A DNA stretch of 64,000 bases from Algibacter sp045066735 (GTDB taxonomy: Bacteria; Bacteroidota; Bacteroidia; Flavobacteriales; Flavobacteriaceae), in the NCBI RefSeq assembly GCF_045066735.1, contig NZ_JBISHH010000013.1, positions 163,743 to 227,742 of the forward strand, in the 5' to 3' direction. Of the stretch, positions 25,452 through 35,328 are shown piece by piece. The notes below the pieces were generated by a model, which made no database searches, was not told the origin of the DNA, and saw nothing but the letters and a program-made list of their open reading frames with translations. Both the position numbers and the translations under genes were made by a program. Numbering within the stretch: the first letter of the stretch is position 1; every line of letters begins with the position of its first letter.

Positions 25452-26477
25452 GTGAAGTTTACTGCACAACAAATAGCGGGTATTTTAGAAGGAGAAGTTG
25501 TCGGGAATCCTGAAGCTGAAGTCTCTAAGCTATCAAAAATAGAAGAGGGCTTCGAAGGTTCTTTAACCTTTTTAGCCAATCCTAAATACACCGCACATAT
25601 TTATAAAACACAAGCGTCTATTACTATTGTTAATAAAACGTTTAAACCAGATACCGATTTAAAAACAACACTTATTAAGGTCGATGATGCCTATATGGCG
25701 TTCTCTAAAATATTAGAGTATTACAATTCGGTTAAGCTTAACAAAGTTGGTATAGAGCAACCAGCTTTTATATCAGAGTCTGCGAAATATGGAGAAAACT
25801 TGTATTTAGGAGCTTTTAGTTATATTGCGGATAATGTAGTTGTAGGGAATAATGTTAAAATTTTTCCGAATAGTTATATTGGAGATAATGTTACTTTAGG
25901 TGATAATACCATTATATTTTCTGGAGCTAAAATTTATTCAGATACACAAATAGGTAAAAACTGTGTAGTTAATTCTGGAGCTATTATTGGTGCTGACGGA
26001 TTTGGATTTGCTCCAAACGAAAACGGTGGTTATAACAAAATACCTCAAATAGGAAATGTAATTCTAGAGGATTTTGTTGATGTAGGCGCCGGTACAACTA
26101 TTGATAGAGCAACATTAGGTTCTACTATTGTGCGCGAAGGTGTTAAATTGGATAATCAAATTCAAATAGCGCATAACGTTGAAATTGGTAAAAATACAGT
26201 AATTGCAGCGCAAACAGGCATTGCAGGATCTACACATATAGGCGAAAATTGTCAAATTGGAGGTCAGGTTGGTATTGCAGGCCATATTACTATTGGTAAT
26301 AATGTAAAAATACAAGCGCAGTCTGGTATTGCTAGACATGTAAAAGATAATGAAATTCTCCAAGGCTCACCAGCTTTGGCTATTAGCGATTATAATAAGT
26401 CGTATGTTCACTTTAAAAATCTTCCTAAGATTGTTAAAAATATAAATGATTTAGAAAAAATAAATGGGAATAGTTAA
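25452..26477 (+). CDS. lpxD: UDP-3-O-acylglucosamine N-acyltransferase
   Basis: A 341-residue lipid A enzyme that adds the second hydroxyacyl chain to UDP-3-O-acyl-GlcN. An N-terminal uridine-binding domain (FLANPKYTAHIYKTQAS) precedes a left-handed parallel beta-helix of hexapeptide repeats (from about residue 105) with the conserved histidine region QIQIAHNVEIG. It begins with GTG. It overlaps the start of lpxC-fabZ by 14 bases, as usual in Bacteroidota. Confidence 0.94.
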   Translation: MKFTAQQIAGILEGEVVGNPEAEVSKLSKIEEGFEGSLTFLANPKYTAHIYKTQASITIVNKTFKPDTDLKTTLIKVDDAYMAFSKILEYYNSVKLNKVGIEQPAFISESAKYGENLYLGAFSYIADNVVVGNNVKIFPNSYIGDNVTLGDNTIIFSGAKIYSDTQIGKNCVVNSGAIIGADGFGFAPNENGGYNKIPQIGNVILEDFVDVGAGTTIDRATLGSTIVREGVKLDNQIQIAHNVEIGKNTVIAAQTGIAGSTHIGENCQIGGQVGIAGHITIGNNVKIQAQSGIARHVKDNEILQGSPALAISDYNKSYVHFKNLPKIVKNINDLEKINGNS

Positions 26478-27870
26478 TACTGAGATCAAACAAAAAACCA
26501 TTCTAAAAGAAGTTACTTTAACAGGAGTTGGTTTACACACAGGTAAAAATGTAACTTTAACTTTTAAACCTGCAGCTGCTAACTCTGGCTTATGTTTTAA
26601 ACGTGTAGATTTAGAAGGTGCACCTGTAATTGAAGCCGATGCTAATTACGTAACAAGCACGCAACGTGGTACATGTTTAGAGAAAAATGGAGTAACCATT
26701 CAAACATCAGAACATGTTTTAGCCGCTTTTGTTGGTTTAGATGTCGATAATGCTTTAATAGAATTAAATGCCGCGGAACCGCCTATTATGGACGGATCGT
26801 CTAAGTTCTTTGTTGAAGCTATCGAGAAAGCTGAAATTGTTGAGCTAGACGCTTTTAGAGAAGAGTATGAGGTAACCGATATTATTTCGTACATAGACGA
26901 AGAGTCTGGTAGTGAGATTTTAGTAATGCCTGCCAAAGAATATCAAATTACTACTATGGTAGATTTTGGTACTAAGGTTTTAGGAACTCAAAATGCTACT
27001 TTAAATCAAATTTCAGATTTTAAAGAAGATATTTCAAACTCTAGAACATTTAGTTTTCTTCATGAAATAGAAATGCTTTTAGAGCATGGGTTAATAAAAG
27101 GTGGTGATTTAAACAATGCTATTGTTTATGTAGATAAAGCCTTATCTCCAGAAACTATGGAGAAGTTAAGAGTAGCCTTTAAAAAAGATAATATAGCCGT
27201 TAAACCAAACGGTATTTTAGATAATTTAACACTGCATCACCCAAATGAAGCGGCTCGCCATAAACTTTTAGATGTTTTAGGTGATTTAGCATTGGTTGGT
27301 ACACGCATTCGTGGAAAAGTAATCGCTAACAAACCGGGGCATTACATAAATACGCAGTTTGCTAAAAAATTATCAAAACTTATTAAAATAGAACGTAGAA
27401 ATAACGTGCCTAAAATAGATTTGAATCAAACACCTTTAATGGATGTGAATCAAATTATGGATATGTTACCTCACCGTCAGCCGTTTTTATTAATCGATAA
27501 GGTTTTTGAATTGTCTGACAGTCATGTAATAGCTCAGAAGAATGTAACTATGAACGAAGAGTTCTTTAAAGGGCATTTTCCAGGCGCACCAGTTATGCCA
27601 GGTGTTTTAATTGTTGAAGCTATGGCACAAACTGGCGGTATTTTAGTTTTGAATACAGTTCCAGATCCAGAAAATTATTTAACATTTTTCATGAAAATGG
27701 ATAAAGTTAAGTTTAAGCAAAAAGTAGTTCCTGGCGATACGTTAATATTTAAATGTTCGTTAATTACACCAATACGTCGTGGTATTTGCCATATGCAAGG
27801 TTACGCTTACTCAAACGGTAAACTTTGTGCAGAAGCAGAATTAATGGCTCAAATATCAAAAGTAAAATAA
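26464..27870 (+). CDS. lpxC-fabZ: Fused LpxC deacetylase / FabZ dehydratase
   Basis: A 468-residue bifunctional protein typical of Bacteroidota. Residues 1-310 form the zinc deacetylase LpxC that commits UDP-acyl-GlcNAc to lipid A; zinc ligands are in SEHVLAAF and LHHPNEAARHKLLD. Residues from about 320 form FabZ, the 3-hydroxyacyl-ACP dehydratase, with its active-site motif GHFPGAPVMPG. Both enzymes use the hydroxyacyl-ACP branch point between lipid A and phospholipid synthesis. Confidence 0.96.
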   Translation: MGIVNTEIKQKTILKEVTLTGVGLHTGKNVTLTFKPAAANSGLCFKRVDLEGAPVIEADANYVTSTQRGTCLEKNGVTIQTSEHVLAAFVGLDVDNALIELNAAEPPIMDGSSKFFVEAIEKAEIVELDAFREEYEVTDIISYIDEESGSEILVMPAKEYQITTMVDFGTKVLGTQNATLNQISDFKEDISNSRTFSFLHEIEMLLEHGLIKGGDLNNAIVYVDKALSPETMEKLRVAFKKDNIAVKPNGILDNLTLHHPNEAARHKLLDVLGDLALVGTRIRGKVIANKPGHYINTQFAKKLSKLIKIERRNNVPKIDLNQTPLMDVNQIMDMLPHRQPFLLIDKVFELSDSHVIAQKNVTMNEEFFKGHFPGAPVMPGVLIVEAMAQTGGILVLNTVPDPENYLTFFMKMDKVKFKQKVVPGDTLIFKCSLITPIRRGICHMQGYAYSNGKLCAEAELMAQISKVK

Positions 27871-27929
27871 GTAGGTCTAAGCAGGTAAACCTTGCTTTAA
27901 CTTATTAAGACTAAACTAAAAACTTACAA

Positions 27930-28715
27930 ATGAATCAACCATTGGCATATGTGCATCCAGGTGCAAAAATTGCAAAAAACGTGGTCATAGAGCCTTTTAC
28001 AACCATACATAACAACGTTATAATTGGCGAAGGCACATGGATAGGTAGTAATGTAACCATTATGGAAGGTGCCCGTATCGGCAAGAATTGTAATATTTTC
28101 CCGGGTTCTGTAATTTCTGCAGTTCCGCAAGATTTAAAATATAACGATGAGGATACCACTGTTGAAATTGGAGATAATGTCACTATTCGTGAGTGTGTTA
28201 CCATAAACAGAGGAACCACAGATAGAATGAAAACAGTTATAGGTAATAACTGTTTAATTATGGCATATTGCCACGTTGCTCACGATTGTATTGTTGGTAA
28301 CAACTGTATTTTTTCTAATAATAGTACGCTTGCCGGCCATATCACTATTGGTGATTACGTGGTTTTAGCAGGTATGACGGCTGTACATCAATTTGTATCT
28401 ATTGGTAATCATGCCTTTGTAACTGGCGGATCGTTAGTTAGAAAAGATGTACCTCCTTTTGTAAAAGCAGCAAGAGAGCCACTTTCTTATGTAGGAATTA
28501 ATTCTGTAGGATTAAGAAGAAGAGGGTATATGACAGAGAAAATTAGAGAAATTCAAGATATCTATAGAATTTTATATCAGAAGAATTATAATAACACACA
28601 AGCGGCTGAAATTATTGAGGCAGAAATGGAAGCCACTCCAGAGCGTGATGAGATTCTTCAGTTTATCAAAAATTCTCATAGAGGGATTATGAAGGGATAC
28701 TTCAAAGCAAATTAA
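27930..28715 (+). CDS. lpxA: UDP-N-acetylglucosamine O-acyltransferase
   Basis: A 261-residue left-handed beta-helix enzyme that performs the first acylation of lipid A synthesis. Hexapeptide repeats run from residue 5 to about 190, including the catalytic His region YCHVAHDCIVGN and the chain-length ruler segment VHQFVSIGNHAFVTGGS. A helical C-terminal domain follows. It lies 59 bases after lpxC-fabZ in the lipid A operon. Confidence 0.96.
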   Translation: MNQPLAYVHPGAKIAKNVVIEPFTTIHNNVIIGEGTWIGSNVTIMEGARIGKNCNIFPGSVISAVPQDLKYNDEDTTVEIGDNVTIRECVTINRGTTDRMKTVIGNNCLIMAYCHVAHDCIVGNNCIFSNNSTLAGHITIGDYVVLAGMTAVHQFVSIGNHAFVTGGSLVRKDVPPFVKAAREPLSYVGINSVGLRRRGYMTEKIREIQDIYRILYQKNYNNTQAAEIIEAEMEATPERDEILQFIKNSHRGIMKGYFKAN

Positions 28716-28775
28716 AACAATTAGTTAATCTTTCAAAAAAGGGTTAAAACAAATATTAAATTTCAAAATTAAATT

Positions 28776-29342
28776 ATGGTAACTACAAGTGATATTAGAA
28801 ATGGTTTATGTATTAGATACAATAATGATATATATAAAATTGTAGAATTTTTACATGTAAAACCAGGAAAGGGTCCAGCATTTGTAAGAACTAAAATGAA
28901 AAGTGTTACAACAGGAAAGGTTTTAGATAATACGTTTTCTGCTGGTCATAAATTAGAAGATGTTCGTGTTGAAACACATAAATTTCAGTATTTATACAAC
29001 GATGGTGAATTTTACCATTTTATGAACGAAGCAGATTATACTCAAATCCGTTTATTAGAAGCGGCTTTAGATAACCCTGGTTTAATGAAAGAAGGCGAAG
29101 TAGTAACGGTATTAATTAATACTGAAGATAACTCTCCTCTTTCTGTAGATTTACCAGCAAGTGTTGTTTTAGAAATTACAGCAACCGAGCCAGGTGTTAA
29201 AGGCAATACAGCAACAAATGCGACTAAACCTGCAACCGTAGAAACTGGTGCAACTGTAAATGTGCCTTTATTTATTAATGAAGGTGATAAAATTAAAGTT
29301 GAAACAGCAAAAGGAACTTACAAAGAGCGTGTAAAAGAGTAA
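28776..29342 (+). CDS. efp: Elongation factor P
   Basis: A 188-residue three-domain protein that relieves ribosome stalling at polyproline. The tip lysine is Lys32 in VKPGKGPAFVRTK, within the KOW-like domain; two OB-type domains follow (the second containing ITATEPGVKGNTA). It is embedded in the lipid A operon between lpxA and a second lpxD-like gene, a neighbourhood commonly kept in flavobacteria. No EpmA/EpmB genes are visible in the window, so modification state is unknown. Confidence 0.96.
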   Translation: MVTTSDIRNGLCIRYNNDIYKIVEFLHVKPGKGPAFVRTKMKSVTTGKVLDNTFSAGHKLEDVRVETHKFQYLYNDGEFYHFMNEADYTQIRLLEAALDNPGLMKEGEVVTVLINTEDNSPLSVDLPASVVLEITATEPGVKGNTATNATKPATVETGATVNVPLFINEGDKIKVETAKGTYKERVKE

Positions 29343-29374
29343 AACAATTCTTTGCAATATAGTTTTCTAAACCT

Positions 29375-30307
29375 ATGAAATTTCCAAAGCAACATACATT
29401 AAAACAAATTGCAGACCTAATTGGTTGTGAGTTTGTTGGGGATATAAACTTCCCTGTTCTTGGCATGAATGAAATTCATGTGGTAGAAGCAGGTGATATT
29501 GTTTTTGTAGATCATCCAAAATATTACGATAAAGCTTTAAATTCTGCGGCAACTATTATTTTAATTAATAAAAAGGTTGAATGTCCAGAAGGAAAAGCAT
29601 TATTGGTTAGTGACGATCCGTTTAGAGATTTCAATACTTTAACCAATCACTTTAAGCCCTTTCAATCGGCTAATAGTGCTATTTCAGCATCAGCTAAAAT
29701 AGGACAAAATACGGTAATTCAACCTAATTGCTTTATTGGTCATAATGTTGAAATAGGCGAAAACTGCATTATTCATGCTAATGTTAGTATTTATGATGAT
29801 ACAGTAATTGGCAATCATGTTACTATTCATTCAGGAACGGTTCTGGGTGCAAATGCATTCTATTATAAAAAACGTCCTGATGGGTTTGATAGATTAAAAT
29901 CTGGTGGGCGTGTGGTTATTGAAGACCATGTTGATATTGGAGCGGCATGTACCATAGATAGAGGTGTAACAGCCGATACACGTATTGGTTACGGATCTAA
30001 ATTAGATAATCAAATTCAAATCGGTCATGATACTGTTTTAGGTAAAAAATGCCTTATTGCATCGCAAGCAGGTATTGCTGGCTGTGTTGTTGTTGAAGAT
30101 GAAGTTGTCATTTGGGGACAAGCTGGTGTAAAAAGTGGCATTACTATCGCTAAAGGCACGGAGCTCTTTGCGCAATCGGGCTTAGGGCATTCAACAGACG
30201 AAAATAAAGCATATTTTGGTTCGCCAGCAGGTGAAGCCAGAGCAAAATTTAAGGAATTAGCCTATATTAGAAAGATTCCAGAAATATTAAATTCAATAAA
30301 AAAATAA
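29375..30307 (+). CDS. LpxD-like acyltransferase, second copy
   Basis: A 310-residue paralogue of lpxD with the same layout: an N-terminal UDP-binding domain (DIVFVDHPKYYDKAL) and a hexapeptide beta-helix with QIQIGHDTVLGKKCLIASQ. It is 31 residues shorter than LpxD at 25452 and differs in several helix coils (HSGTVLGANAFYYKKRPDG). Bacteroidota often carry this second copy after efp. It may add a different acyl chain or have another substrate; which is not decidable from sequence alone. Confidence 0.85.
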   Translation: MKFPKQHTLKQIADLIGCEFVGDINFPVLGMNEIHVVEAGDIVFVDHPKYYDKALNSAATIILINKKVECPEGKALLVSDDPFRDFNTLTNHFKPFQSANSAISASAKIGQNTVIQPNCFIGHNVEIGENCIIHANVSIYDDTVIGNHVTIHSGTVLGANAFYYKKRPDGFDRLKSGGRVVIEDHVDIGAACTIDRGVTADTRIGYGSKLDNQIQIGHDTVLGKKCLIASQAGIAGCVVVEDEVVIWGQAGVKSGITIAKGTELFAQSGLGHSTDENKAYFGSPAGEARAKFKELAYIRKIPEILNSIKK

Positions 30308-30394
30308 CGAAAAAGTAATTGGGATTTTACTTTAAAAATAGAATTCAAAAAATTACTTTTGTTAAGTAAATAAAATAACGATAAAAAATCTTCT

Positions 30395-31273
30395 ATGAGC
30401 GTTTTAGTAAACAAAGATTCAAAAATAATAGTTCAAGGTTTTACAGGTAGTGAAGGTACTTTTCATGCCAGCCAAATGATTGAATACGGAACCAACGTTG
30501 TTGGTGGTGTTACACCAGGAAAAGGTGGTCAAACACATTTAGATAAACCTGTTTTCAATACTGTATTAGAGGCAGTAGAACAAGTAGGAGCAGATACTAC
30601 TATTATTTTCGTACCGCCAGCTTTTGCTGCCGATGCTATTATGGAAGCTGCCGATGCTGGAATAAAGGTTATTATTACAATTACAGAAGGTATTCCTGTT
30701 GCTGATATGATTACAGCATCTAGCTACATAAAAGGTAAAGATTGTCGTTTAATAGGCCCTAACTGTCCAGGTGTTATTACTCCGGGTGAAGCTAAAGTTG
30801 GTATTATGCCAGGTTTCGTTTTCAAAAAAGGGACTGTTGGTATTGTTTCTAAATCAGGAACTTTAACTTACGAAGCTGCTGACCAAGTTGTAAAACAAGG
30901 TTTAGGTATTACTACGGCCATTGGTATTGGTGGAGATCCAATTATTGGAACATCTACTAAAGAAGCTGTTGAATTATTAATCAATGATCCAGAAACTGAA
31001 GCTGTTGTAATGATAGGTGAAATTGGAGGTCAATTAGAAGCAGATGCTGCTAACTGGTACAAAGCGAGTGGTAGTAAAAAACCTGTGGTAGGTTTTATCG
31101 CTGGTGAAACTGCACCTGCAGGTCGTACTATGGGACATGCTGGAGCTATTGTTGGTGGTAGTGATGATACTGCACAAGCAAAAAAGAAAATCATGAGAGC
31201 ATGTGGAATTCACGTTGTAGATTCTCCTGCTGAAATAGGAAAGAAAATTGCCGAGGTTTTAGCTAAAAAATAG
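30395..31273 (+). CDS. sucD: Succinate-CoA ligase, alpha subunit
   Basis: A 292-residue subunit that binds CoA and carries the phosphohistidine in the citric acid cycle step succinyl-CoA to succinate. Motifs are the N-terminal CoA-binding IVQGFTGSEGTFHA, GPNCPGVITPGE, and the active-site loop GRTMGHAGAIVGG with its histidine. The beta subunit sucC is not in the window, as is common in Bacteroidota. A weak -7 box (TACTTTTG at 30354) and a terminator after the gene suggest its own transcript. Confidence 0.96.
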   Translation: MSVLVNKDSKIIVQGFTGSEGTFHASQMIEYGTNVVGGVTPGKGGQTHLDKPVFNTVLEAVEQVGADTTIIFVPPAFAADAIMEAADAGIKVIITITEGIPVADMITASSYIKGKDCRLIGPNCPGVITPGEAKVGIMPGFVFKKGTVGIVSKSGTLTYEAADQVVKQGLGITTAIGIGGDPIIGTSTKEAVELLINDPETEAVVMIGEIGGQLEADAANWYKASGSKKPVVGFIAGETAPAGRTMGHAGAIVGGSDDTAQAKKKIMRACGIHVVDSPAEIGKKIAEVLAKK

Positions 31274-31298
31274 AGAAAACTTTAATAGAATTCATTTT

Positions 31299-31334
31299 AA
31301 AAAACGTTAACTAAATGTAGTTAGCGTTTTTTTT
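31299..31334 (+). terminator. Terminator of sucD
   Basis: The stem AAAACGTTAACTA / TAGTTAGCGTTTT has a four-base loop and one G-U pair, and a run of eight T follows. Confidence 0.9.
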
Positions 31335-31373
31335 ATGCTTAATTTTAAGCAAATGTATCTAAAACTTTAATCT

Positions 31374-34343
31374 ATGAAACAAATTAAAACAGGCCTTATG
31401 TTAGCAATTTTAGTTATTTGCTTTAATTGTAAAACAGATAAAAACTCGGAAGTTGTTGCTGCTACAACAGCTCATACCGATGTTAATGGGTTTTCTTATG
31501 AAATTACCGAAAACGACCCAACCGGTTTAAGACTTTACACCTTAGAAAATGGATTAAAAGTTTATCTAAGTAAAAACACCGATGAACCTAAAATCCAGAC
31601 TTATATTGCTGTTCGTGCTGGCTCTAATTACGATCCCAAACAATCTACTGGTTTAGCTCATTATTTAGAACACATGGTCTTTAAAGGCACAGACAAAATA
31701 GGTACCCTAGATTGGGAGAAGGAAAAAGTATATTTAGATTCTATTTCAAATTTATATGAAGCGCATCGCGCAGAAAATGATCTTGATAAAAAGGAAGAGT
31801 TATACAGAAAGATAGATGAAGTTTCTCTAGAAGCATCTAACTATAGTGTTGCTAATGAATATGATAAAATGATTAGTTCTTTGGGAGCGACAGGAACTAA
31901 TGCACATACTTGGTTTGAAGAAACGGTTTATAAAAATAAAATTCCTGCTAATGAATTGGATAAATGGTTAACTGTAGAAAGTGAGCGTTTTAGTATGTTG
32001 GTTTTACGTTTGTTTCATACAGAATTAGAAGCTGTTTTTGAAGAATTTAATAGAACTCAAGATAGTGATTTCAGAAAAGGATATTATGCTATGTTGAAAG
32101 GCTTATTTCCTAATCACCCTTATGGTCAACAAACCACCATTGGTAATGCAGAGCATTTAAAAAATCCTTCGTTAGTAGATATTCATAATTACTTTAATAC
32201 GTATTATGTACCTAATAACATGGCAATGGTTTTAGTTGGAGATTTAGATTTTGATGCTACCATAGCAAAAGTTAATAAAGCTTTTGGTGCATTTGAAAAT
32301 AAAGAAGTTACTCACCCAGTTTTACCTAAAGAAGAACCCATTGTATCCCCAATAACTAAAGAAGTTTTTGGCCCAACAGCCGAAAATGTATCTATAGCAT
32401 TTAGAGCTAATGGCATTGGTAGCGAAGATCAAAAATTTGTAACCTTGGCAGATATGATTTTAGCTAATGGAAACGCAGGTTTAATAGATTTAAATTTAAA
32501 CCAGAAGCAGGTTGTACAAAATGCCAGCTGTTCTCCAACATTTTTAAATGATTATGGTTACCACCAATTTACAGGGACGCCAAAGGAGGGGCAGTCTTTA
32601 GATGATGTTAAAGCTCTTTTATTAGAACAAATTGAAAAATTAAAGAAAGGCGAGTTTGATGATTGGATGATTGATGCTGTGGTAAACGACTTAAAACTGA
32701 GTCAAACCGAACAATACGAAAACAGTACGGCTTTAGCTTCGGCATATTATAATGCCTTTATTCATCATGAAGATTGGGCTAGTAAAGTGAAGTTTTTAAA
32801 CGATTTAAAAAAAGTAACTAAACAAGAATTGGTAGATTTTGCTAACAAATTTTACCAAAACAATTATGTGGTTACCTACAAACGTCAAGGTGAAGATTCT
32901 AATATTGTTAAGGTGCAAAACCCGGGTATTACTCCGGTTCATTTAAATAGAGATAAAAGTTCTGAGTTTTTAACGGCTTTCAATAATATGAAGTCTGAAG
33001 ATTTAAAACCAAAGTTTATTGATTACAAAACGGCTATTAAAACTACAGAAACCAATAATGGTATCGAGGTATCTTATATTGAAAATGAATTAAATGATTT
33101 ATTCGATTTAAACATTATTTTCGATATGGGTGGCGATAACGATAAAAAATTAAAGCTAGCGGCTAATTACATGGATTACTTGGGAACTGCTAAGTATAGC
33201 AACGAGGATCTAAAAAAGGAGTTTTACAAGCTTGGCGTAAGTTATTATGTTTTTGCTGGAGACGATAAAACTTATGTTGGACTCAACGGTTTAAAAGAAA
33301 ATTTACCGAAAGGGTTAGAGCTTTTAGAACACTTATGGAATAACGCGGTTCCAGATCAAGATGCATATAAAAAATACATAGAATCTATTATTAAAGGACG
33401 TCAAGATAGTAAAGGACAAAAAGGAAGTATTCTTTGGAACGGTTTAATGAGTTATGGTAAATATGGCGAAAAATCTCGTTTAAGAAATATTTACAAAACC
33501 GATGAGTTAAATGCTATCGATCCTAAAGAATTGGTTGATATTGTTAAGGATATGAAAAACTACAAACAACGTGTTTTCTATTACGGAAAAGATATTGCTG
33601 CTGCTGTAGCGGCTCTAAATACAAGTCATACTATTCCGAAAGATTTGAAAAAATATCCTGAAGCTTTAGTTTATGAAGAACAAGAAACAGGTGGAAATGT
33701 TTACTTTGTAGATTTTGATATGGTACAGTCGGAAATGTTATTCTTAGCAAAAGGTGAGCCATTTAAAGCTGAAAATATTGCTGCTTCCACGTTATTCAAT
33801 ACTTATTTTGGTAGCGGATTATCGTCCATAGTGTTTCAAGAAATACGCGAATCTAAATCTTTAGCATACTCTGCTTTTTCGAGTTACCAAATGGCTGATC
33901 AAAAAGAAAATGCGAATTACGTTATGGCATATATGGGTACACAGGCTAACAAAATGCCACAGGCTGTAAGTGCTATGATGGACTTAATGACCGATATGCC
34001 TGAAGCTGAGAAACAGTTTAATGCCGCTAAAGAAGCTACTCTTAAGAAAATAGCAGCACAGCGTATTACTAAATCTAATATTTTCTGGAATTATGAAAGC
34101 TTGAAAAAACTTGGTATTGAGAATGATAACCGAGAGGAAATGTATAATACTATAAAAGGTATGACTATTGAGGATTTACGTGACTTTTTTAATAGCAATA
34201 TAAAAGGAGAAAAGTATAATGTAATGGTTATAGGAAATAAAAAAGATATTGATTTTAAAGCTTTAAAAGCGCTTGGTAAAGTTCAAGAAATGGATGTAGA
34301 TTATCTATTTAATTATGAAAAAAACGAAAAATTAAAAATGTAA
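31374..34343 (+). CDS. M16-family zinc peptidase, probable lipoprotein
   Basis: A 989-residue pitrilysin-type protease made of two M16 halves. The inverted zinc motif HYLEH is at residues 96-100 and marks the active N-terminal half; the second half has the R/Y segment FQEIRESKSLAYSAFSSY expected of the partner domain. The N-terminus has a signal sequence with a possible lipidation cysteine at residue 19 (ICFNC), so it is likely periplasmic or surface anchored. It probably degrades peptides. It is flanked by terminators on both sides and is a single-gene unit. Confidence 0.9.
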   Translation: MKQIKTGLMLAILVICFNCKTDKNSEVVAATTAHTDVNGFSYEITENDPTGLRLYTLENGLKVYLSKNTDEPKIQTYIAVRAGSNYDPKQSTGLAHYLEHMVFKGTDKIGTLDWEKEKVYLDSISNLYEAHRAENDLDKKEELYRKIDEVSLEASNYSVANEYDKMISSLGATGTNAHTWFEETVYKNKIPANELDKWLTVESERFSMLVLRLFHTELEAVFEEFNRTQDSDFRKGYYAMLKGLFPNHPYGQQTTIGNAEHLKNPSLVDIHNYFNTYYVPNNMAMVLVGDLDFDATIAKVNKAFGAFENKEVTHPVLPKEEPIVSPITKEVFGPTAENVSIAFRANGIGSEDQKFVTLADMILANGNAGLIDLNLNQKQVVQNASCSPTFLNDYGYHQFTGTPKEGQSLDDVKALLLEQIEKLKKGEFDDWMIDAVVNDLKLSQTEQYENSTALASAYYNAFIHHEDWASKVKFLNDLKKVTKQELVDFANKFYQNNYVVTYKRQGEDSNIVKVQNPGITPVHLNRDKSSEFLTAFNNMKSEDLKPKFIDYKTAIKTTETNNGIEVSYIENELNDLFDLNIIFDMGGDNDKKLKLAANYMDYLGTAKYSNEDLKKEFYKLGVSYYVFAGDDKTYVGLNGLKENLPKGLELLEHLWNNAVPDQDAYKKYIESIIKGRQDSKGQKGSILWNGLMSYGKYGEKSRLRNIYKTDELNAIDPKELVDIVKDMKNYKQRVFYYGKDIAAAVAALNTSHTIPKDLKKYPEALVYEEQETGGNVYFVDFDMVQSEMLFLAKGEPFKAENIAASTLFNTYFGSGLSSIVFQEIRESKSLAYSAFSSYQMADQKENANYVMAYMGTQANKMPQAVSAMMDLMTDMPEAEKQFNAAKEATLKKIAAQRITKSNIFWNYESLKKLGIENDNREEMYNTIKGMTIEDLRDFFNSNIKGEKYNVMVIGNKKDIDFKALKALGKVQEMDVDYLFNYEKNEKLKM

Positions 34344-34345
34344 AC

Positions 34346-34383
34346 AAAAAGCCGATAAGTTTTTCTACCTATCGGCTTTTTTT
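34346..34383 (+). terminator. Terminator of the M16 peptidase gene
   Basis: AAAAAGCCGATA ... TATCGGCTTTTT with a 12-base loop and trailing T-run immediately after the stop codon. Confidence 0.92.
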
Positions 34384-34517
34384 ATGTGCAGTTATAATAG
34401 GAATTCTTATATTTGATTTTGGTTAAAGATTAGCAATAATCGTTAACAAAGTTATAAATAAACTAAAATTTTATTCTGTAATTTATAAATGAGGAATAAA
34501 AAATAATAAGTAAATAG

Positions 34518-35264
34518 ATGAAATTATTAGAAGGAAAAACGGCTATAGTTACTGGTGCAAGTAGAGGTATAGGTAAAGGTATAGCTGAAGTTTTTGCACA
34601 ACATGGTGCAAATGTCGCGTTTACATACAGTTCGTCTGTAGATGCAGCTAATGCATTAGAGAAAGAATTAAATGCGCTTGGTGTTAAAGCTAAAGGTTAC
34701 CAGAGTAATGCAGCAAGTTTTGAAGAAGCTCAAAAACTAGCGGCCGATGTGGTTGCCGAATTTGGAAGTATCGATATTCTTGTTAATAACGCAGGGATTA
34801 CTAAAGATAATTTGCTAATGCGTATTAGTGAAGAAGATTTTGACACCGTAATTGAGGTGAACTTAAAATCGGTTTTTAACATGACTAAAGCAGTACAACG
34901 TACTATGCTAAAACAACGTAAAGGTTCTATAATTAACATGAGTTCTGTTGTTGGGGTAAAAGGTAACGCAGGACAAACCAATTATGCAGCATCAAAAGCT
35001 GGAATTATTGGTTTTTCTAAATCGGTGGCTTTAGAGTTAGGTTCAAGAAATATTAGAAGTAACGTAGTTGCTCCAGGTTTTATTGAAACTGAAATGACAG
35101 CGAAATTAGATGAAGAGGTTGTAAAGGGGTGGCGTGCAGGAATTCCATTAAAACGTGGCGGTACTCCAGAAGATATTGCAAATGTATGCGTGTTTTTAGC
35201 TAGTGATATGTCGGCATATGTAACAGGGCAAACGTTAAATGTTGACGGCGGAATGCTTACATAG
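34518..35264 (+). CDS. fabG: 3-oxoacyl-[acyl-carrier-protein] reductase
   Basis: A 248-residue classical short-chain dehydrogenase. The NADPH motif TGASRGIGKG is at 12-21, NNAG at 90-93, and the catalytic Ser142/143, Tyr156 and Lys160 (NYAASK) are present. It reduces 3-oxoacyl-ACP in fatty acid elongation. It is followed after 64 bases by the VWA-like membrane protein gene on the same strand. Confidence 0.95.
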   Translation: MKLLEGKTAIVTGASRGIGKGIAEVFAQHGANVAFTYSSSVDAANALEKELNALGVKAKGYQSNAASFEEAQKLAADVVAEFGSIDILVNNAGITKDNLLMRISEEDFDTVIEVNLKSVFNMTKAVQRTMLKQRKGSIINMSSVVGVKGNAGQTNYAASKAGIIGFSKSVALELGSRNIRSNVVAPGFIETEMTAKLDEEVVKGWRAGIPLKRGGTPEDIANVCVFLASDMSAYVTGQTLNVDGGMLT

Positions 35265-35328
35265 TTTCAGTTTTGTTTTTTTATACCGTGAAAACGGAGT
35301 TCTCATTAAAATAGACTTAAAAGCTTAA

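Noticed and set aside
26115..26363. 82-codon minus-strand frame over lpxD
   Set aside because: It arises from the hexapeptide-repeat periodicity of lpxD read backwards and has no family features. The frames over lpxA at 27924-28219 are the same kind of artefact.
30311..30360. Ten-base inverted repeat AAAAGTAATT...AATTACTTTT between lpxD2 and sucD
   Set aside because: A 30-base loop and a very short T-run make a terminator doubtful; it overlaps a weak promoter box, so I did not list it as a separate feature.
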